Below are positions 63,792-64,000 of a stretch of 64,000 bases of DNA, one piece after another. The notes beneath the pieces were generated by a model, which saw nothing but the letters and a program-made list of their open reading frames with translations, was not told the origin of the DNA and did not search any database. The stretch is from Xanthomonas sacchari (GTDB lineage: Bacteria > Pseudomonadota > Gammaproteobacteria > Xanthomonadales > Xanthomonadaceae): positions 186,001 through 250,000 of the forward strand of contig NZ_CP100647.1 of the NCBI RefSeq assembly GCF_024266585.1, written 5' to 3'. The translations under genes were made by a program, and so were the position numbers. Numbering within the stretch: the first letter of the stretch is position 1; every line of letters begins with the position of its first letter.

Positions 63792-64000
63792 TGCCGCGCC
63801 CGATCTGGACCGGCACGCTGTCCTTCGGCCTGCTCAACGTGCCGGTGTCGCTGATGTCCGGCGAACGCCGGATCGACCTGCACTTCCGCATGCTCGACGC
63901 GCGCGACAAGCGCCCGATCCGCTTCGAGCGGGTCAATGCCGACACCGGCGAGGAAGTGCCGTGGAAGGACATCGTCAAGGCCTACGAATACAGCAAGGGC
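63791..64000 (+). CDS. ku: Non-homologous end-joining protein Ku, N-terminal part (runs off the window end)
   Basis: 70 residues visible: PRPIWTGTLSFGLLNVPVSLMSGERR and LHFRMLDARDKRPIRFERVN. This is the conserved beta-barrel N-terminus of bacterial Ku, which binds DNA ends and recruits LigD. LigD is often adjacent, beyond the window. The 5' overlap with the hypothetical gene suggests a small operon. Confidence 0.94.
   Translation, partial: MPRPIWTGTLSFGLLNVPVSLMSGERRIDLHFRMLDARDKRPIRFERVNADTGEEVPWKDIVKAYEYSKG

Overview
The window is the chromosomal origin region of a high-GC gammaproteobacterium of the family Xanthomonadaceae, most likely Xanthomonas. This rests on the family-typical DnaA N-terminus ([11 protein letters not shown]), the rpmH / dnaA-dnaN-recF-gyrB core followed by tonB-exbB-exbD-exbD and pdxJ, and dispersed GTAG-type palindromic repeats. 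No rRNA, tRNA, CRISPR array, insertion sequence or prophage was seen. Species is not resolved.

Layout. 1-8.7 kb: a truncated chemotaxis receptor, a hydrolase overlapping hemH, a SYLF lipid-binding protein, the tatABC export operon, a membrane protein, a glutamine amidotransferase and an orphan ModA-like binding protein. 8.9-24 kb: an orphan GspE/PilB-type ATPase, glyQ-glyS (glyS carries two unusual in-frame insertions), rep, tdk, a Sel1-type protein, the Tat-exported opgD, mutM, an EF-hand protein coupled to a fatty-acid desaturase, and an ABC ATPase. 24.2-30.9 kb, leftward from the origin: rpmH-rnpA-yidC, a very unusual lipoprotein joining a NodB deacetylase, a caspase-like peptidase and TPRs, then mnmE. 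31-38 kb, rightward: dnaA, oriC, dnaN, recF, gyrB, with three parS-like palindromes in 1.6 kb.

38-47 kb: a CAAX-type protease, an M48 lipoprotein protease, a periplasmic TPR protein, the TonB energising system with three exbD genes, pdxJ, a small membrane protein and cardiolipin synthase. 47.6-57.3 kb: a PA0069-type radical SAM protein, a 2OG-Fe(II) oxygenase, a small Imm-like membrane protein, fbp, a divergent MarR / FAD-monooxygenase pair, tyrB and a TonB-dependent receptor. 57.6-62.8 kb: an AcoR-like sigma-54 activator divergent from an aldehyde dehydrogenase - Zn alcohol dehydrogenase - DUF779 operon with a clear -24/-12 promoter. 62.9-64 kb: two small hypothetical proteins and the start of a Ku gene.

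The window is mostly housekeeping. The parts that stand out are the NodB-caspase-TPR lipoprotein (25611-28352), the two insertions in glyS (one is a REP-type palindrome translated in frame), the parS sites inside recF, and the sigma-54 alcohol/aldehyde module.
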